Shown: piece after piece, positions 26,829-42,056 of the stretch | How the letters are laid out: every line of letters begins with the position of its first letter | Numbering within the stretch: the stretch's first letter is position 1 | NCBI GenBank assembly: GCA_003254905.1 | Contig: QANU01076963.1 | Location: forward strand, 765,587-829,586 | Reading direction: 5' to 3' | Source of the DNA: Nissolia schottii | Lineage: Eukaryota; Streptophyta; Magnoliopsida; Fabales; Fabaceae | DNA: 64,000 nucleotides | Program-made: the position numbers and the translations under genes | Notes under the pieces: model-generated | The model's input: only the letters and a program-made list of their open reading frames with translations | Database searches by the model: none | What the model was told of the DNA's origin: nothing

Positions 26829-28835
26829 GCACAACTGCGGGAGGGTCTATGCTACACTGTAAGATAAGGATTATCATCCTTTTTTTGCCATTGGATCAGA
26901 AAAGCTCTTACTCATAAATTATTATGATTTTTTTTTATAATTTAATCTCATGCTTTAAAACGGGGTGATTATATAATGTCATCCGCGCCAATCAACGAAG
27001 ACTTGGACTCCCTAAAAAATATGGGTATACTAATCTCTTTTGAAGTTGAATGAAACTAGCTATACATAATTATTTATTTTATTTATTCGGACAATATTAG
27101 ATTCTTTTGATGAACATTAATAGTTATTTATTATTAAGATGTTTGGTTCATTATATTATTTAATCATTTACATCTTTCACTAAAAAAAAAAAAAATTGGA
27201 TTGTGGAGGGGTTTTTTTGGAGACGATTTTTAACTTCTGCAAAATCATTTGCAACAGTTTTAAAAACTCCCGCGTCTAATGATAAAGCAGCGGGGGAGCA
27301 ATGGCAGAGCCATGACAGAGCTATAGTGGATAAGCGAGAAGAGAAGGCACACAAACGTTTATAGGGATTTGAAGTTAGAGTAAGAAGAGAGAGAATGGGA
27401 AACTAAAATTTCAGGTCTTTATGAATTTCAGGCACACAAATTTCAGATTTGAATTCAAAATCGCCTCATTTGTGGGAGTTTTGTACAGGAAAATGATTTA
27501 TGCCTGACCCTGTTTTGCACGAATAACATAAGAGATGATGAAAGTAGTTTAATTTGTGTGCATTTTGTTTCTTATCAATTTTTTTTTCTTCCTCATTTTG
27601 AATCTTCAACCTTTTCCTCTGATTGGTTAATAACATATTCATGAAAATTTCGGGGCAACAGCCTAGGGCCATATAACATTACTCATTTGTATAACCTCCT
27701 CTATTAAATTGCCTTAATTTAGAGTTTTTTTTCTTGTCATGTTGAAATTTCACAATCCTCTCAAGCCCTTTTATGCGAAATCTTTTGATTTGTATTTCAT
27801 ATACTCAACATTACAATATCATATCAACATGTTTAAGTGTTAGGTATAAATATAGTCTAACTTTATAAAAAGTCAATAAGTTTTTACAAATTAATAATAT
27901 TGCATGCAATATTGAATATTATCTAACTTGGTACTAATTAAGATCGTACAAATAAGATCACTCTTATATTTATCATCCATAAAATATGAAGGACCCTAAA
28001 GTCTCAAATTAAATTTCCCCATTGAAGATTGACAAACCAATGAATTATTACGTTCTGGATCACACTTGCAAGTTGCAAAGATCCATTGTACAAGCAACAT
28101 TTGTTAATTGCTATCAACCTCCCCACTCCACCGCTACCCTCACCCTATAAGAGATCCGCATGATCCTCCATCGCATAAGGTCAAAATGCAGCTCACTCAC
28201 GAGCTTAGTACTTTCTCTTTTTTATACATGCTTATAAATTTTTTTTAAAAAAAAACACAAATGGAAATCACATGGATTTTATTTTTTATTCATCATGAAA
28301 TAAACGCTACTATATTAAATTTAAATAAATCATTTTAATTGAATTTCTCAATTTATCATGCTGATAACGTGGTAGGGAGAAATTATTATGAAAATTACAA
28401 TAAGAAATATTTGTTTAAATCCGTTCTTCTTCATAAGATTTTTTTTGGGTGAACCAAAGATATCCATCATTAAAGCAGGGATAAATCTCTCATAATAACT
28501 AAACTCACACAAAGTGATCAACTGCTAATCATAAAATATTTTTCATTTCCATGAGCGATGATTGAACTCACACCACATGGTTGAGGAACAAGGTAAATTA
28601 CTATTACACCACATCTCATGTTTTTTTTTTTTTAATTATGAGATAATATTTGAATTTTTTTTGAATAAATTTGATTTTAGTCAGATTGATCAATTATATT
28701 ATATCAATGAGTTGTTAATTATCGTGATTTATTATAATTAATTATTACATAATAAATTGAGATACACTTACTTTGGGGATTGTTTAATCATCCAAACTTT
28801 TTTCGTATTTAAAAGGCACTGTTCTGATGGAGTCT
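26829..28835. other. intergenic DNA upstream of protease A
   Basis: It is AT-rich and I see no gene. Several 60-70 codon open frames have no motif. Positions 28441-28625 have the look of a decayed repeat (a poly-T end and a TGGTTGAGGAACAAGG string), but I could not classify it. Confidence 0.5.
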
Positions 28836-29050
28836 TACTATACGTACACCAAAAAATATACACCATACATACACCCTATACTTATATACATAAAGCTAGT
28901 GTTTTAATGCATGTAATGTTTGTGCACTTAATTAAGTATAATTGAGAATATCATTTATAAGCTTGTAATGTTTGGACGCTCATGAGAATAAAATTTGTGT
29001 ATTATTAATGGTGTATGTATGAGTGTATAAAAATAAGTGTACATGTAATA
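28836..29050. mobile_element. second 215-bp copy of the TACGTACACC TIR element
   Basis: It aligns end to end with 25373-25587: ACTATACGTACACC at the start, ATACACCATACATACACCC near the start, and GTGTACATGTAATA at the end. The two copies differ mainly by point changes. It is non-coding. Confidence 0.8.
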
Positions 29051-30456
29051 TTTTTGTATTCCCCTCGCGGTTAACACCTTCAAGTGTACTTATTTTATAA
29101 CTGTGTGTTCTTTTAATTATAGATTTCCATTGACAAAAGTTGTGTCCTCATTATCCATGCGGGTTCTTGTATTATACAACTGTGCGTATAAGGTGTTTTT
29201 AAAAAATAAAGATTTACGTCGACAAAAGTTGTCTCCTCGTTATACATGCGAGTTCTTGAAGTAAATTTAATAACTGTGTTTTTATTAATTAAATAATAGA
29301 TTTAAGAAATATTTAAAGGGAATCTTGTTTTAAGATTATTATTTTTTATTCGAAATTTGTCAAGCTTTAAGTATTCACGTTTCCACTTTCTTGCATAATT
29401 AAGCGTTTATCTATAATTTATTTATAACATAATATTAAAGTTCTTTCACCTTAAGTTGAGTTGAGAAATTTCTCAATAAGACATGGGAAATGCGATAGGG
29501 AAGTGAATATACCTATTCATGTGACATTTTAAGAAAAATACAATAATTTTTCAAATAAAAAAAAGAGGAAGAAAAGAAAATTTTAGATGTAAAATATTTG
29601 CAAAAATATAACTCGACTACTTTCTCTACATGTGCTCTGCTTTTGGCAACTGAGTGGTCAATCACGAGCATTAACTCATTAATTGGGGCTTTCAAATTTC
29701 AACTTGCAACCAGAACAAGACTTAGTTAGCTTGTTTTGTTGTGCTGGTACTGCACTTAACTTGTACTGGTACGTGTTAATGACAGGACGGTGCAGCACAG
29801 TGCTTTGAGGGTCCACGCTTGAAAAGAAAAGGCAGCAACGTTAAGTACTGAAATCAATTATGATCCAACAGGACCACTTCAACTACAGACAAATAAACAG
29901 TTCAATATTTTTGTGGCGTTGCCGATAAGGAGAGCTTACTCTAATTAGGAGCCTTCAATGACATGTAATTGACACAGTGTACGCGAATCTACAACTTAAT
30001 AAGTTGAAGTTGTTTCATGGATCCAACCAACTATATTGGTAAATGAGGAAACATGTTCTGATTGAACATGCTGTTAATTTCCTTAATAATACGCATTGCC
30101 CTGCCCCCGTGTAATCGGAATGTATATATCAAACTCTAAGTAAGGATTTTTTTTTGAGTTATAAATGTCCTCAACACACTACAGCGGTAGGGGAAATGTG
30201 AATGTCACGGTCCCACTATAAAATTACAACAACAGCAAGTGCTGTCTTGTACAAACCCGCATTGTTGGAGCACGATCACTTCCTCAGAGGTGGCGACGAC
30301 CACAGGCTAGTGGGTACCAATGCACCATCACCACCCCCACCCTTGTTTCCATTTTGCCTTTTAAATTTTAATTTTGCCCCCCCCCCCCTCCCTTCTCCTC
30401 TCCTCGCATTCTTCACTCTCTGACTCTGTGTGTGCGCTTGATTGTAGTTGTAGACA
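29051..30456. other. intergenic DNA and 5' region of the bHLH-MYC_N gene
   Basis: There is no separate gene. A poly-C run of about a dozen bases near 30376-30389, followed by CT-rich sequence, lies in the likely promoter or 5' UTR of the downstream gene. Confidence 0.5.
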
Positions 30457-32023
30457 ATGGAAAGTGGATTACCATTGCTTTATTGTCTCTTGCAGCAGAC
30501 TCTTAGAAGCATTTGCTCCTCCTCTTCCAATTCTTCTAAGTGGGTATACGCTGTTTTCTGGAGGATATTACCACGCAATTTCCCTCCACCAAGGTAATTA
30601 AGTTAAGGAATATAAAATTTCAGAACAAAACTATTTTGTTCATTTTGCCTTGTTTACAGGTGGGAATTTGGAGGAACCGCTCTTGATCGCTCCAAGGGAA
30701 ATAAAAGAAACTGGTAACCAATTTTGTGTAGTAGTACCATGACAAATTCCATGTCTCATTTTAGTTAGTTCTTTTGACCAATTAAAGAAGTGGTTTGGGT
30801 TGTTACTTGTTAGGATCCTTGTATGGGAAGATGGGTTCTGTGATTTTTACGAATGCGAACAAAGGAGGAGTGGATACTTAAACGCCAGGTTTGGAGCTGA
30901 CGTATTCTTCAAAATGTCTCATGAGGTTTACAATTATGGAGAAGGGTGAGAGTTGAACACATTTCTCTTGTGTTTTCCAAATGTAGCATTAGAAAATTCA
31001 CGTGAAATGTAGAGGGACAAGATAATAATAATCCATCCATCAATATTTGGTATAATATCTGCAGACAAGTGGGAAAAGTGGCCGCGGATAATAGTCACAA
31101 ATGGGTTTACAGTGACACTCAAATTGAGGATGGACCTAGCTATATTGCTTCATGGAATGCTTCCATCGAGCCAGTAAGACAAGTTGCCATTAACTATTAA
31201 AAGAAATGATTGTAAATATTTATCACATTTTTTTTCCATCTATCACTCTCTTGAATCTTATTGTAATTTTGACCTTTGATATTTGACAGCAACCAAGGGC
31301 TTGGGAGCTTCAGTTCAACTCAGGTATTCAGGTATGTAAAACTCATTCACAAAAAATGTTATATTGTGCTAAATAACTATCAAGTTAATTTCACCTATAT
31401 TCATTTTGGTAGAGTATTGCCATAATTTCTGTTAGAGAAGGCGTAGTGCAATTGGGTTCATTTGACAAGGTATATTGCAACTTCCTCATTCTGAATTGTT
31501 TGTTCCTCAAGTATATACTCTTGCAAAAACTGGACCATTAATTAATACAACTAATTCACGGATTCTTCAGATTGCAGAGGACCTTAACCTAGTGATCAAC
31601 ATACAAAGGAAATTCAGATACCTACAGAGCATACCAGGCGTGTTCGCTATTCAAAGACCGTACCTACCAATTCAACATCCATACATTGCGAAGCCCAATT
31701 TCCAAATGATCGAAACCAATGCAATATCTATCTCTGCATACGATACGAACCAAGCAAGCGGAGTCAACAGAGCAGTTACCGAAAGGTCAAACTATCCACC
31801 TCTTTGGTCAGGTCCTCATCCTTCTCCCTTACCCACCAACATCTCTTGCAGCCTTGGTGCTCTGCTTTCAAGGCTTCCCGCTATAACCCCATCTTCACAT
31901 AATTACAATCAAGCCCCTCATGCAGGGCATGAGATGCAAAGCGCTGCCGAAAGAGTGAAGATTGAGGACTCTGGATTTCATCCTACCGATGACAGTGATC
32001 AGAAAGGAAAGGTTGGTTCCTAA
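30457..32023 (+). CDS. bHLH-MYC_N domain protein without a bHLH region
   Basis: There are seven exons: 30457-30593, 30660-30713, 30814-30945, 31065-31173, 31290-31331, 31413-31469 and 31571-32023. GT-AG borders and phases agree, giving 327 residues. The N-terminal two thirds match the MYC/MYB N-terminal domain: SKWVYAVFWRILPRNFPPP, RNWILVWEDGFCDFYECE, FFKMSHEVYNYGEGLVGKVA, then QPRAWELQFNSGIQSIAIIS and VREGVVQLGSFDK. This corresponds to the plant group often annotated as WNK-kinase-related or MYC_N-only proteins, relatives of LHW-like regulators. The C-terminal about 130 residues are Ser/Pro-rich and contain no bHLH. A regulatory or adaptor role is inferred. The first ATG before SGLPLLYCLLQQTLRSIC fits the family start. 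A further 3' exon is possible because GGTTGG near the end could serve as a donor. Confidence 0.85.
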
Positions 32024-33346
32024 GCAAATATTCAAATAACTTATATATTTATCTGTATTGAGCACGAGTGATTATTTATCACGTCGAATATATAAATATA
32101 TCAAAATATTTGCATGATTAAGTTGCCAAAAACTTTGCCCATAATTAATATGGCACATGATTAGAGTGTGGTGTAAATAAATGGTTGCTTATTTTCTCCC
32201 ACTAGTCTACAAATTAGCATTAGGTTATGATATGTTCATGGGTGGCCGACAGTCTATCAATCATAGCGGTGCGCTATTATTGTTTCTTTCTGCGCATTTA
32301 TGCTATAACGATCAATGCATCGCAGGCTTTATTCGTGAAAAAAGACATTGACCAAGTTAATAGCCGGCAATAATTGAAAATTATAGAAGAAATAATTTTC
32401 CAATTTAAGATTCATACTTAAATACTGGTTAATTATATTCCAATATCTGTAGCCCAACATAAAACCTATGATTGCGTAGCAAGGATGGTCATGCCAGGCC
32501 TTGCTACCATGGTGGGGCTGGACACCGTGGCCCATATCCTCTGAAGTGTGGTGTTCCATCTTGTGGGCCGGCATTGAAAATGAAATGAAACACATGACAG
32601 CGATAATTGAAGCCATCATCTACGCAGCATCAAGCAGTTGTAAGCGACAATTGGTATTTGACCCCTGGTCCCCAACACTACTGTTCTGTTTCTTCCACAC
32701 CAATGAGGTGTAAGAAAATTACGTTTATGAACTCTGCTGAACACACAGACACACTTTGTCCTAAGAAAATCGCACAAATTATAGTTGTCACGTGTAAACA
32801 ATTTAACAACTTTTATTTCGATAAAAAAGACTTCTACAAATATATCTAACGCAAAATAATTTGTTCTTTTTACTTCTCTTACAGTCTTAACTAAACGGAC
32901 CTATTTTCTTATACAAATGTTTTTAAAATTATGATAAATGCCCAAATAACAATAAATGTTTGAGCCGATAAACTGGTTTTCCTAACCTATACAGCCCATA
33001 TAAAACTAGATTCGAGGAGTAACAAAAAAAAGCCCAAACAAATACTGCCCTGGCCCGGCCGAAACCTATGGGCCCCAAACAAGGTAACCTTGCCCAATTC
33101 GACACAAAAATATCTGCATAAAATCCTACTTGCAATTGTTTTTACTAGCGCTGCAGACTATATCAAAGACTATATTTACTAGCCCCGTAAACTACATCAA
33201 AGACTATAGGCTGAGTAGGAGATGTGGACACATAAAACTACTGCATTTTTTATACCTCCTTGAAGTTAGGAGGGAGAGAACAAAAAATATTTGCCTCCAA
33301 AACCCCTAACTTGTCCAAAGCACAAAACGTAGCACGAATCGGAGGA
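32024..33346. other. intergenic stretch with unassigned open frames
   Basis: Minus-strand frames at 32329-32619 and 32616-32801 could form one peptide-like stretch (MMASIIAVMCFISFSMPAHK...), but I recognise no family and no splice structure. A short direct repeat around ACTATATCAAAGACTATA occurs twice near 33157-33205. Confidence 0.35.
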
Positions 33347-33573
33347 TGTTAGAGCTGAAGTAATTGAAGATTGAAGAAAGGGAGAGAATGGAATAGATGG
33401 AATGGAAATTCTATATCAGTTGCTGCACAATACACAGCAGCAGAGCTTATATACAGATCAGCTAAAGCTGTTCGCATAGCTGTCATAACAGCTTGCATAA
33501 CTAACTTCTTAAATAGCCTAACCAACTTAACTAATCACAAGGCTAATTAAAAGTGTTTAATTTATCTCTTATA
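33347..33573 (-). repeat. 3' LTR of the second copia element
   Basis: On the minus strand it starts TATAAGAG (perhaps a decayed TG start), next to the purine tract, and ends CTCTAACA. A TATA-like TATATAAG lies around 33449-33456 in minus orientation. It is about 227 bp. The partner LTR is absent. Confidence 0.6.
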
Positions 33574-33580
33574 CTCTCCC

Positions 33581-34003
33581 TCAAGTTGGATTGTAAATGT
33601 CAATTAAACCCAACTTGGAGATGAATGAATGGAACAAAGGGGCAGTTACGGCTTTGATAAGCAAATCGGCCAATTGGAATTGGCCCTTCACATGTGATAG
33701 CACAATGACCCCGAAGTTCACTTTCTCCCGAACAAAATGGCAGTCTATTTCAATGTGTTTAGACCTTTCATGAAAAGAAGGATTAGTTGCCAAGTGTGTT
33801 GCTGCTTGATTGTCACAAAAAACCATTGCACAATCTGATTTGATTTCAAAGTCCTGGAGTAGAGTTGTGAGCCAGGTAAGCTCACTTGCAACTGTTGGAA
33901 GTGTCATGTACTCAGCTTCAGCAGATGATTTGGAAACAGTGGGCTGTTTCTTGGATTTCCATGAGATCAACGAAGTCTCCTAAGAAAATACAAAGGCTTG
34001 TGG
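33581..34003 (-). pseudogene. copia RNase H domain, distal part
   Basis: The translation contains SWKSKKQ, SSAEAEYMTL, FCDNQAATHLATNPSF, HERSKHIEIDCHFVREKV and LADLLIKAV, ending LGLIDIY. Just upstream, the copy of the FLGDSLISW motif has a one-base insertion (TTCGTTGATC). The domain is also cut by the solo LTR at 34009-36949. Confidence 0.85.
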
Positions 34004-34008
34004 TTGAG

Positions 34009-36949
34009 TGAAACACCCTAGCTAACTGCTTATGTTATATTCATAAGCAATGCTCACTAGGTTGTTATCTGCTTTGGTTGGGGTTACTTTAGCCCCTATT
34101 TTTAATTTTGAAAATATTTCTTAGTTAGAAAATATGGACCATTTTGAAACTTTCGAAACTTTATCTTTATACATCAAAGATGAGTCACGCGTCGGATAGA
34201 ATTTATAAGGCAAGCGGTAAAGTGCTATGCTTTACGGATAATTTCTCAAATATAACAACATCAAAGCAACAAGCAAACAAGTGGTCCATCACATAACACC
34301 ATAATAATTTACATAAGCTGTATTAGATTTCCATACACACATAGTTTAGTGCTTTAGTTACATTATTCTACAATCCTATCTTAAGGGCTAATAGGAACAT
34401 TTCCTCTTTAACCCTTGCTAAACTTCTTTGTGACTAGTCTTCTTGTACGCGTCTGTCCCAAGTGTCAGTCCAGTACTATTCCTTCCTCTGTTCGACATTA
34501 GTCCATGGAGTCATAAACGAGTGGGGTGAGAACGTCGCGTTCTCAGTGGGAAACCGTAGGTTCTGGTTATGATCTAGGCCGCTCAGGGATCTCTATGTGT
34601 CATAGTTATACTACATCTTTACTCGTTATTAATATCCTTGTTAGTCCTGAGCAGCTTCCTATATTATTACGTGACTGAGGGGACCTATTCTTTCATTATC
34701 TGTGTCATATGTTCTCTATTCTAACTCTTAGGGAAACTAGTCCTCATTCTAACATACTCTAGGATCTTCTAGAGGCCGTATCATGATGTCGTATCCATGT
34801 CTTAATATGATGTCGTGTCCTTTTAACGCACGTGTCTTGTCATGTCATGATGTCATATTCGTGTCTCAATATGCATGATGTCATATCCTTTAATTTACAT
34901 GTCTTGTCATATCATGATGTTGTATCCCTTTAATGCACATGTCTTGTCATATCATGATGTCATATTCGTGTCTTAATATGCATGATGTCATATCCTTTAA
35001 TTTACATGTCTTGCCATATCATGATGCCATATCCCTTTAATGCACATGTCTTGTCATATCATGATGTTATATTCGTGTCTTAATATGCATGATAAGGCAT
35101 ATGTAACATATACAAATCATCACATATCATGCTTTTAACATAACTATCTTTCAACACCTCATAAAGCATTCACATGTTATAATCATATAATCATATATCA
35201 TTCATCCATTATCATGTTCTCATAAGCATAGGAAACATACTTTTACTTGCTAAAACCTAACATAGCATATCCAAGCATTTATTCCTTAAACCACAAAGCA
35301 TGCATAAGTTTCCATATTCAAACATAAGCAATTGAAGCTCATCAAGGAATTCATCATGTCATAAAACCCAAGATAGCCCACATAAAACATAATCATGAGC
35401 ATAGCTGGAAACTACGGTGTATCAATGCTTTTCTGAAAACATCCGCGTTCTGTCAGAAAGTAGTGATCAGAGACCGGAGAGGTTCAAGACCCTTCCCCAA
35501 GGTTTTTGATAGCCCTAAGATCATTTTTCACACTTAGAAATTCAAGGTTCAACCCCAAATACACAAAATTACAATTTTACCCTTTTCTCGAAAGTACTAT
35601 TTCGCCCTAGTAAATGCTCTGTTTTCTTTGAAATTTTAGTTCTCAAAAACCCGATGGACCCAAGACTTGCCCTTAAGGTTTTTGATAGTTCTAAACCCAT
35701 ATTTTCTGAAAACAAACCCAGTTTTTGAACCCAAAACACGAAAATTCCCGTTTTTCCCTTTTTCTTAAAATCACTGTTTTCTGCCTGTTTGCTGAGAAAT
35801 TCATCGAGGATTCCAAAAATCATGAAACTTGACATCCCCATTCAATTTTTCGTGTAGAACTCAAAAATAACATTAGTTTTTCATGATAAAATTCCCATCA
35901 TACAGTTCCTCTTAAAAACGTGCCATATGCCTATTTCTGTCTTAGACTTTCCTAAATTCTGACAAAATCACAGATAGCACCAATAGTTCCAGACAATATC
36001 AACAACATACATATAAATCAAAGTCACATAAAAGGCATCCTAACATCATATATCATCTATCAAAAATCACATAGACAGTGGATAAGTCGGTTTACCTAAT
36101 TGCACAGTTACTATAGATAGCTCAGGAAATCGACGCAGAATCCTAGCTTGCCCTGGTGCTCCAAGCTCTTCTTATGGTAGGTGTATGGAAGCTTTATTTA
36201 GGGAGACTAAGAGAAATTTATGAGGTTAGGTTAGGAAAGTTAGGGCTAGGTTCTGTGCAGTGAAGTTTCTGTGTCAGTATTTTGACAAGGTAACGACTGA
36301 GTGTGTAAACGGACAGAGCTTTGCTAAGGTTTTTCTTCTATGGAATTTTTTTAAGCCATACATGGAGTATTTATAGGCAAGGAGCACAAAATTTCCTTCC
36401 TAAACTGCCCTTGGTCAATTTTACCATTTTACCCCTAAGATGACATAAGTCATGACCTAAGCATGCCTAGTCACCTACATGACTCACCACCTTTGAATTG
36501 TTGACTTGCCATTTGGGCCATTCTTGGCCGTGTATTGGTCTTGTGTCTTGGCCACTTTTGTGGCCAAGAATTAAGGGTCACCGGCAGATCAATTTTGATC
36601 AGGTTTGGTCATTCCCGGGTCTGGTACTTCGCGTGTGGTTATCTTAAAAATATTCTGATCACGTCCTTGTGATCTCTTAATTTTTCTAAAGAAGAACCTA
36701 GGGTAATCTAAGGTATTTGTAAGCTTTCTTCTGTATCCGTATATTTTACAGATATCTTAGACACGCGATTGTACCCGGGTGCCTAAAAGGATTGATTCTA
36801 GTGACTGCAGAATTTCAAGAAAACGAATAGAATTTCTTTTACAGACATTTTAACCTAAAGGTTCATTTTTCTAATGGTTTAACGTACAATGAAAATTGCT
36901 AGGAATTTATCTAACGATATTTTCACTATGGAAGAAGCGGGATGTTACA
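34009..36949 (-). mobile_element. solo LTR (2.94 kb) nested in copia RNase H
   Basis: The insertion is bounded by a perfect 5-bp duplication, TTGAG, at 34004-34008 and 36950-36954. On the minus strand it runs from TGTAACATCCCGC to GGGTGTTTCA, the TG...CA ends of an LTR. A TATA box (TATAAATA) lies on the minus strand near 36367-36376. There is no primer-binding site, coding domain or second LTR inside it. This fits an unequal-recombination solo LTR of a long-LTR retrotransposon (gypsy lineage by length, not proven). Confidence 0.85.
34780..35095. repeat. 107-bp tandem repeat inside the solo LTR
   Basis: The unit starts TCATGATGTCATATTCGTGT and recurs at 34845, 34952 and 35059, exactly 107 bases apart. 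A degenerate half copy lies upstream. Each unit is itself built from two related halves around CATGTCTTGTCAT. Confidence 0.85.
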
Positions 36950-36977
36950 TTGAGCGCCTTGTATCTGGACAGCTTCC

Positions 36978-38402
36978 CTAATCCGCATCTGCATACCCTT
37001 TAAGCTGCAAAGCTGAGGCTGCACTAAAGAACATCCTTCTGCCTGGTGAGTTCTTAATGAAACGGAGCAAGTGATGAATGGCATGGAGGCGATGGATTCT
37101 AGGAGTTGACATAAACTGACTTAAACGATTAACTGCATAGGTGATTTCAGGTCGTGAGGTAGTGAGGTATAACAGCTTGCCAATGAGCCTCCTATAAAGA
37201 GAAATGTCTTCTAGCAATTCTCCATCTGTTGCATTTAGCTTATTGTTTGGGTCCATTGGTAAGACAACAAGTTTAGACTCCAAAAAACCTGTCTCTTCTA
37301 GGAAGGAAATGACATATTTTCTTTGAGAAAGGCATATGCCACTTGGTGATCTAGCAATCTCCAAGCCTAGGAAGAATTTCAAGTCTCTAAGAACCTTGAG
37401 CTTAAAAAAAGACTGTAATTGCTGCTGAATTGTTACAACCCGAATTGGAGATGCACCTGCTACAATGATATCATCCACAGAAACCAACAATACCACCAAG
37501 TCATCTCCTGAACCAGATTTGAAATGAGAATAGTCACTCTTAGATTGATTGAAGCCAGCAGCAATCAAGGTGGTGGAAAACTTACGGAACCATTGCCTAG
37601 AAGCCTGTCTCAAACCATAGATGGACTTGTTTAGTTTGCAAACCAAACAATTTTTCTCCCCCTGAACTGAATAATCAAGGGGCAAATCCATGTAAACTTC
37701 TTCAAATAAGTCTCCATTGAGGAAAACGTTGTTGATATCTAGTTGAAGAATGGTCCAATTCTTAATAGCTGCAATGCTTAACAAAACTCTTACAGTTGTT
37801 AACTTTGCAACAGGGGGAAAAGTATCAAGAAAATCAATCCCTGCTTGTTGAGTGTACCCTTTAGCAACAAGCCTTGCTTTATATCTATCCACCACACCAT
37901 TTGCCTTGTATTTAACTTTGTATACCCATCTGCATCCAATGGTATGTTTGTTGATAGGTAGCTCAACTACACTCCAAGTCTGATTTGCCTCCATTGTTGT
38001 TAATTCCTCCTGCATAGCTTGCCTCCATTAAGGGAATTTCACAGCCTGATGGAAGAATGATGGCTTATAAACAGAACCAACCTGATTAACAAAGTGCTGG
38101 TAGGAAGGTTTCAATCTGTGATAAGAAACATGATTGCATATGGGATACTTGGCAGAATTACATTGATAATTCTGCAAATGGCCAGGAGTTCTTACAACTC
38201 GGCCAGACCTGGTAGTAACCATAGCATTATCAGTTACAGCAAGTGCAAGAAAATGAGTAGCAGGAAGTGTATCAGTGGCAGCCTCAGTGGTAGGATGTGG
38301 CGCTATTGGATCAGCAGCAGTAGAATTAGGATTACTAAAAATTGCTGCATTAGGAACATCAATATCAGATGAAGGAGTATGAAGTACAAAATTGTCAAAC
38401 AA
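36978..38402 (-). pseudogene. copia reverse transcriptase region, defective
   Basis: From 38015 the frame gives a typical copia RT: NQTWSVVELP, GCRWVYKVKYKANG, RYKARLVAKGYTQQAGIDFL, LQLDINNVFLNGDL and CKLNKSIYGLRQASRQW. The catalytic box reads SVDD where copia RTs usually have YVDD. TADAD is followed by TAG where RNase H expects Trp (DADW). The linker open frame at 38402-38028 (MVTTRSGR, typical before copia RT) is separated from the RT frame by a stop. Confidence 0.88.
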
Positions 38403-38785
38403 TGAGGAATCAAGGTGTACATTGGGTGGATAGCAGATACTGTTAACGTTATTAAAAGAAATCTATTTTAGCATTGCTAAATGGTGCAGAATGCACCGAA
38501 TATGGAGACTAACAAGAATCAAATAAATGTTCGCCCATTGAAATTTGAATACAATACATCACCAAACATAAATTAAATAGAGCCTCATGTACATAGTCAA
38601 CATGTGACTGAAATTTGACAAACCACCAATCTATTGGTGTCCTCATGGCCAACTATGGCTTTTTATGTATTTAACCCAATGAAGAAAGCAATGAAAATAG
38701 TAGCAATTCTATCATCATCTCGTCTGCTTCAGCGTGTAGACATTTTTGCTTATGCAGAGTTTTCCTTGTTCTTCCTTGCAAACGC

Positions 38786-41261
<2,476 letters not shown>

Positions 41262-41335
41262 TTCAAGCAAGATTTAAGAGGATGGAGTATTGGTAAAAGG
41301 TAGGGATGGGGATCATGTTGTTTTGAAGGTGGACC

Positions 41336-41343
41336 TTATAAAG
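41336..41343 (-). promoter_or_regulatory. TATA-like box of protease copy B
   Basis: The minus strand reads CTTTATAA about 75 bases upstream of the start. It sits in a context (GGTCCACC nearby) similar to that of copy A, so the duplicated block included the core promoter. Confidence 0.4.
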
Positions 41344-42032
41344 GATGGGATGGGGACTTTGGACTCCATTAAAATAATGATGGCTGCAATAAATTAGTTT
41401 AGGAAAATAATAATAGCGGCAAGGAAGGGCGATAATGGGTGACGAGGCTAAAGAATATAAAATTGATTTGCGCAAATTAGTTAACCTCTTTGCCTGTGTT
41501 TGATTAAAAAATAGGGTGAGAGTTTGTTATTTGGATTTTACGTAAGGTAATGTGCAGAATCATTTTGTATTTATTATTTAAATAAGATTTATTGATAATT
41601 ACATTTTATTGAATTTTATCTGATAATAAATTAAATATAAATTAGTGCTATATTTCAAACAAAATAACACATGTCATGTTTTTCTAAAAAAGAAAAACAT
41701 AAGAATGTCAAATGTTGTATCGTTTAAATTGTAGCAAAGATTTGTGTATTTTTCACAAAATGAAAATTATTGTGCAATATATCGTCTAAGTTTAAAAGAT
41801 ATAAGTACAAAATATTTTTGAAACATTAATTATACAACGTCGAATTTCATTTTTATATAATTATTATAAAAATTATATATGTCATACGATGGAGTTTTTT
41901 ACTGTATTACCCCTCCCACAGAAACATATTACTGAAATAACCTTGTCTGAAAACATATTATAGGACTACCATGATTTCTGCTGATGTGGCAGGCCGGGTT
42001 GAGATTCGTCAAACGCGTTGGCGAATTCATTA
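41344..42032. other. intergenic DNA upstream of protease B
   Basis: AT-rich sequence with no supported gene. It runs into the left arm of the inverted repeat. Confidence 0.5.
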
Positions 42033-42056
42033 AGTAAATATTCATATACGTGTTAT

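Larger units (their letters stand above)
33347..38452 (-). mobile_element. 5'-truncated Ty1/copia element carrying a nested solo LTR
   Basis: In minus orientation the order is: end of the integrase-RT linker (38402-38028), reverse transcriptase (38015-36978), the inserted solo LTR (36949-34009), RNase H (about 34003-33581), purine tract (CTTGAGGGAGAG) and 3' LTR (33573-33347). Gag, protease, most of integrase and the 5' LTR are missing; the element stops near 38452. The coding part has stops and a frameshift. It is a different copia family from that at 1-2231, because the LTRs do not match. Confidence 0.88.

Noticed and set aside
32329-32801. Possible small secreted protein on the minus strand
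   Set aside because: It has a hydrophobic start (MMASIIAVMCFISFSM), but no recognised family, splice sites or downstream structure. Kept only as an unassigned stretch.
34009-36949. First read as intergenic sequence between two copia fragments
   Set aside because: The TTGAG duplication and the TG...CA ends on both sides show it is an inserted solo LTR within one copia element.
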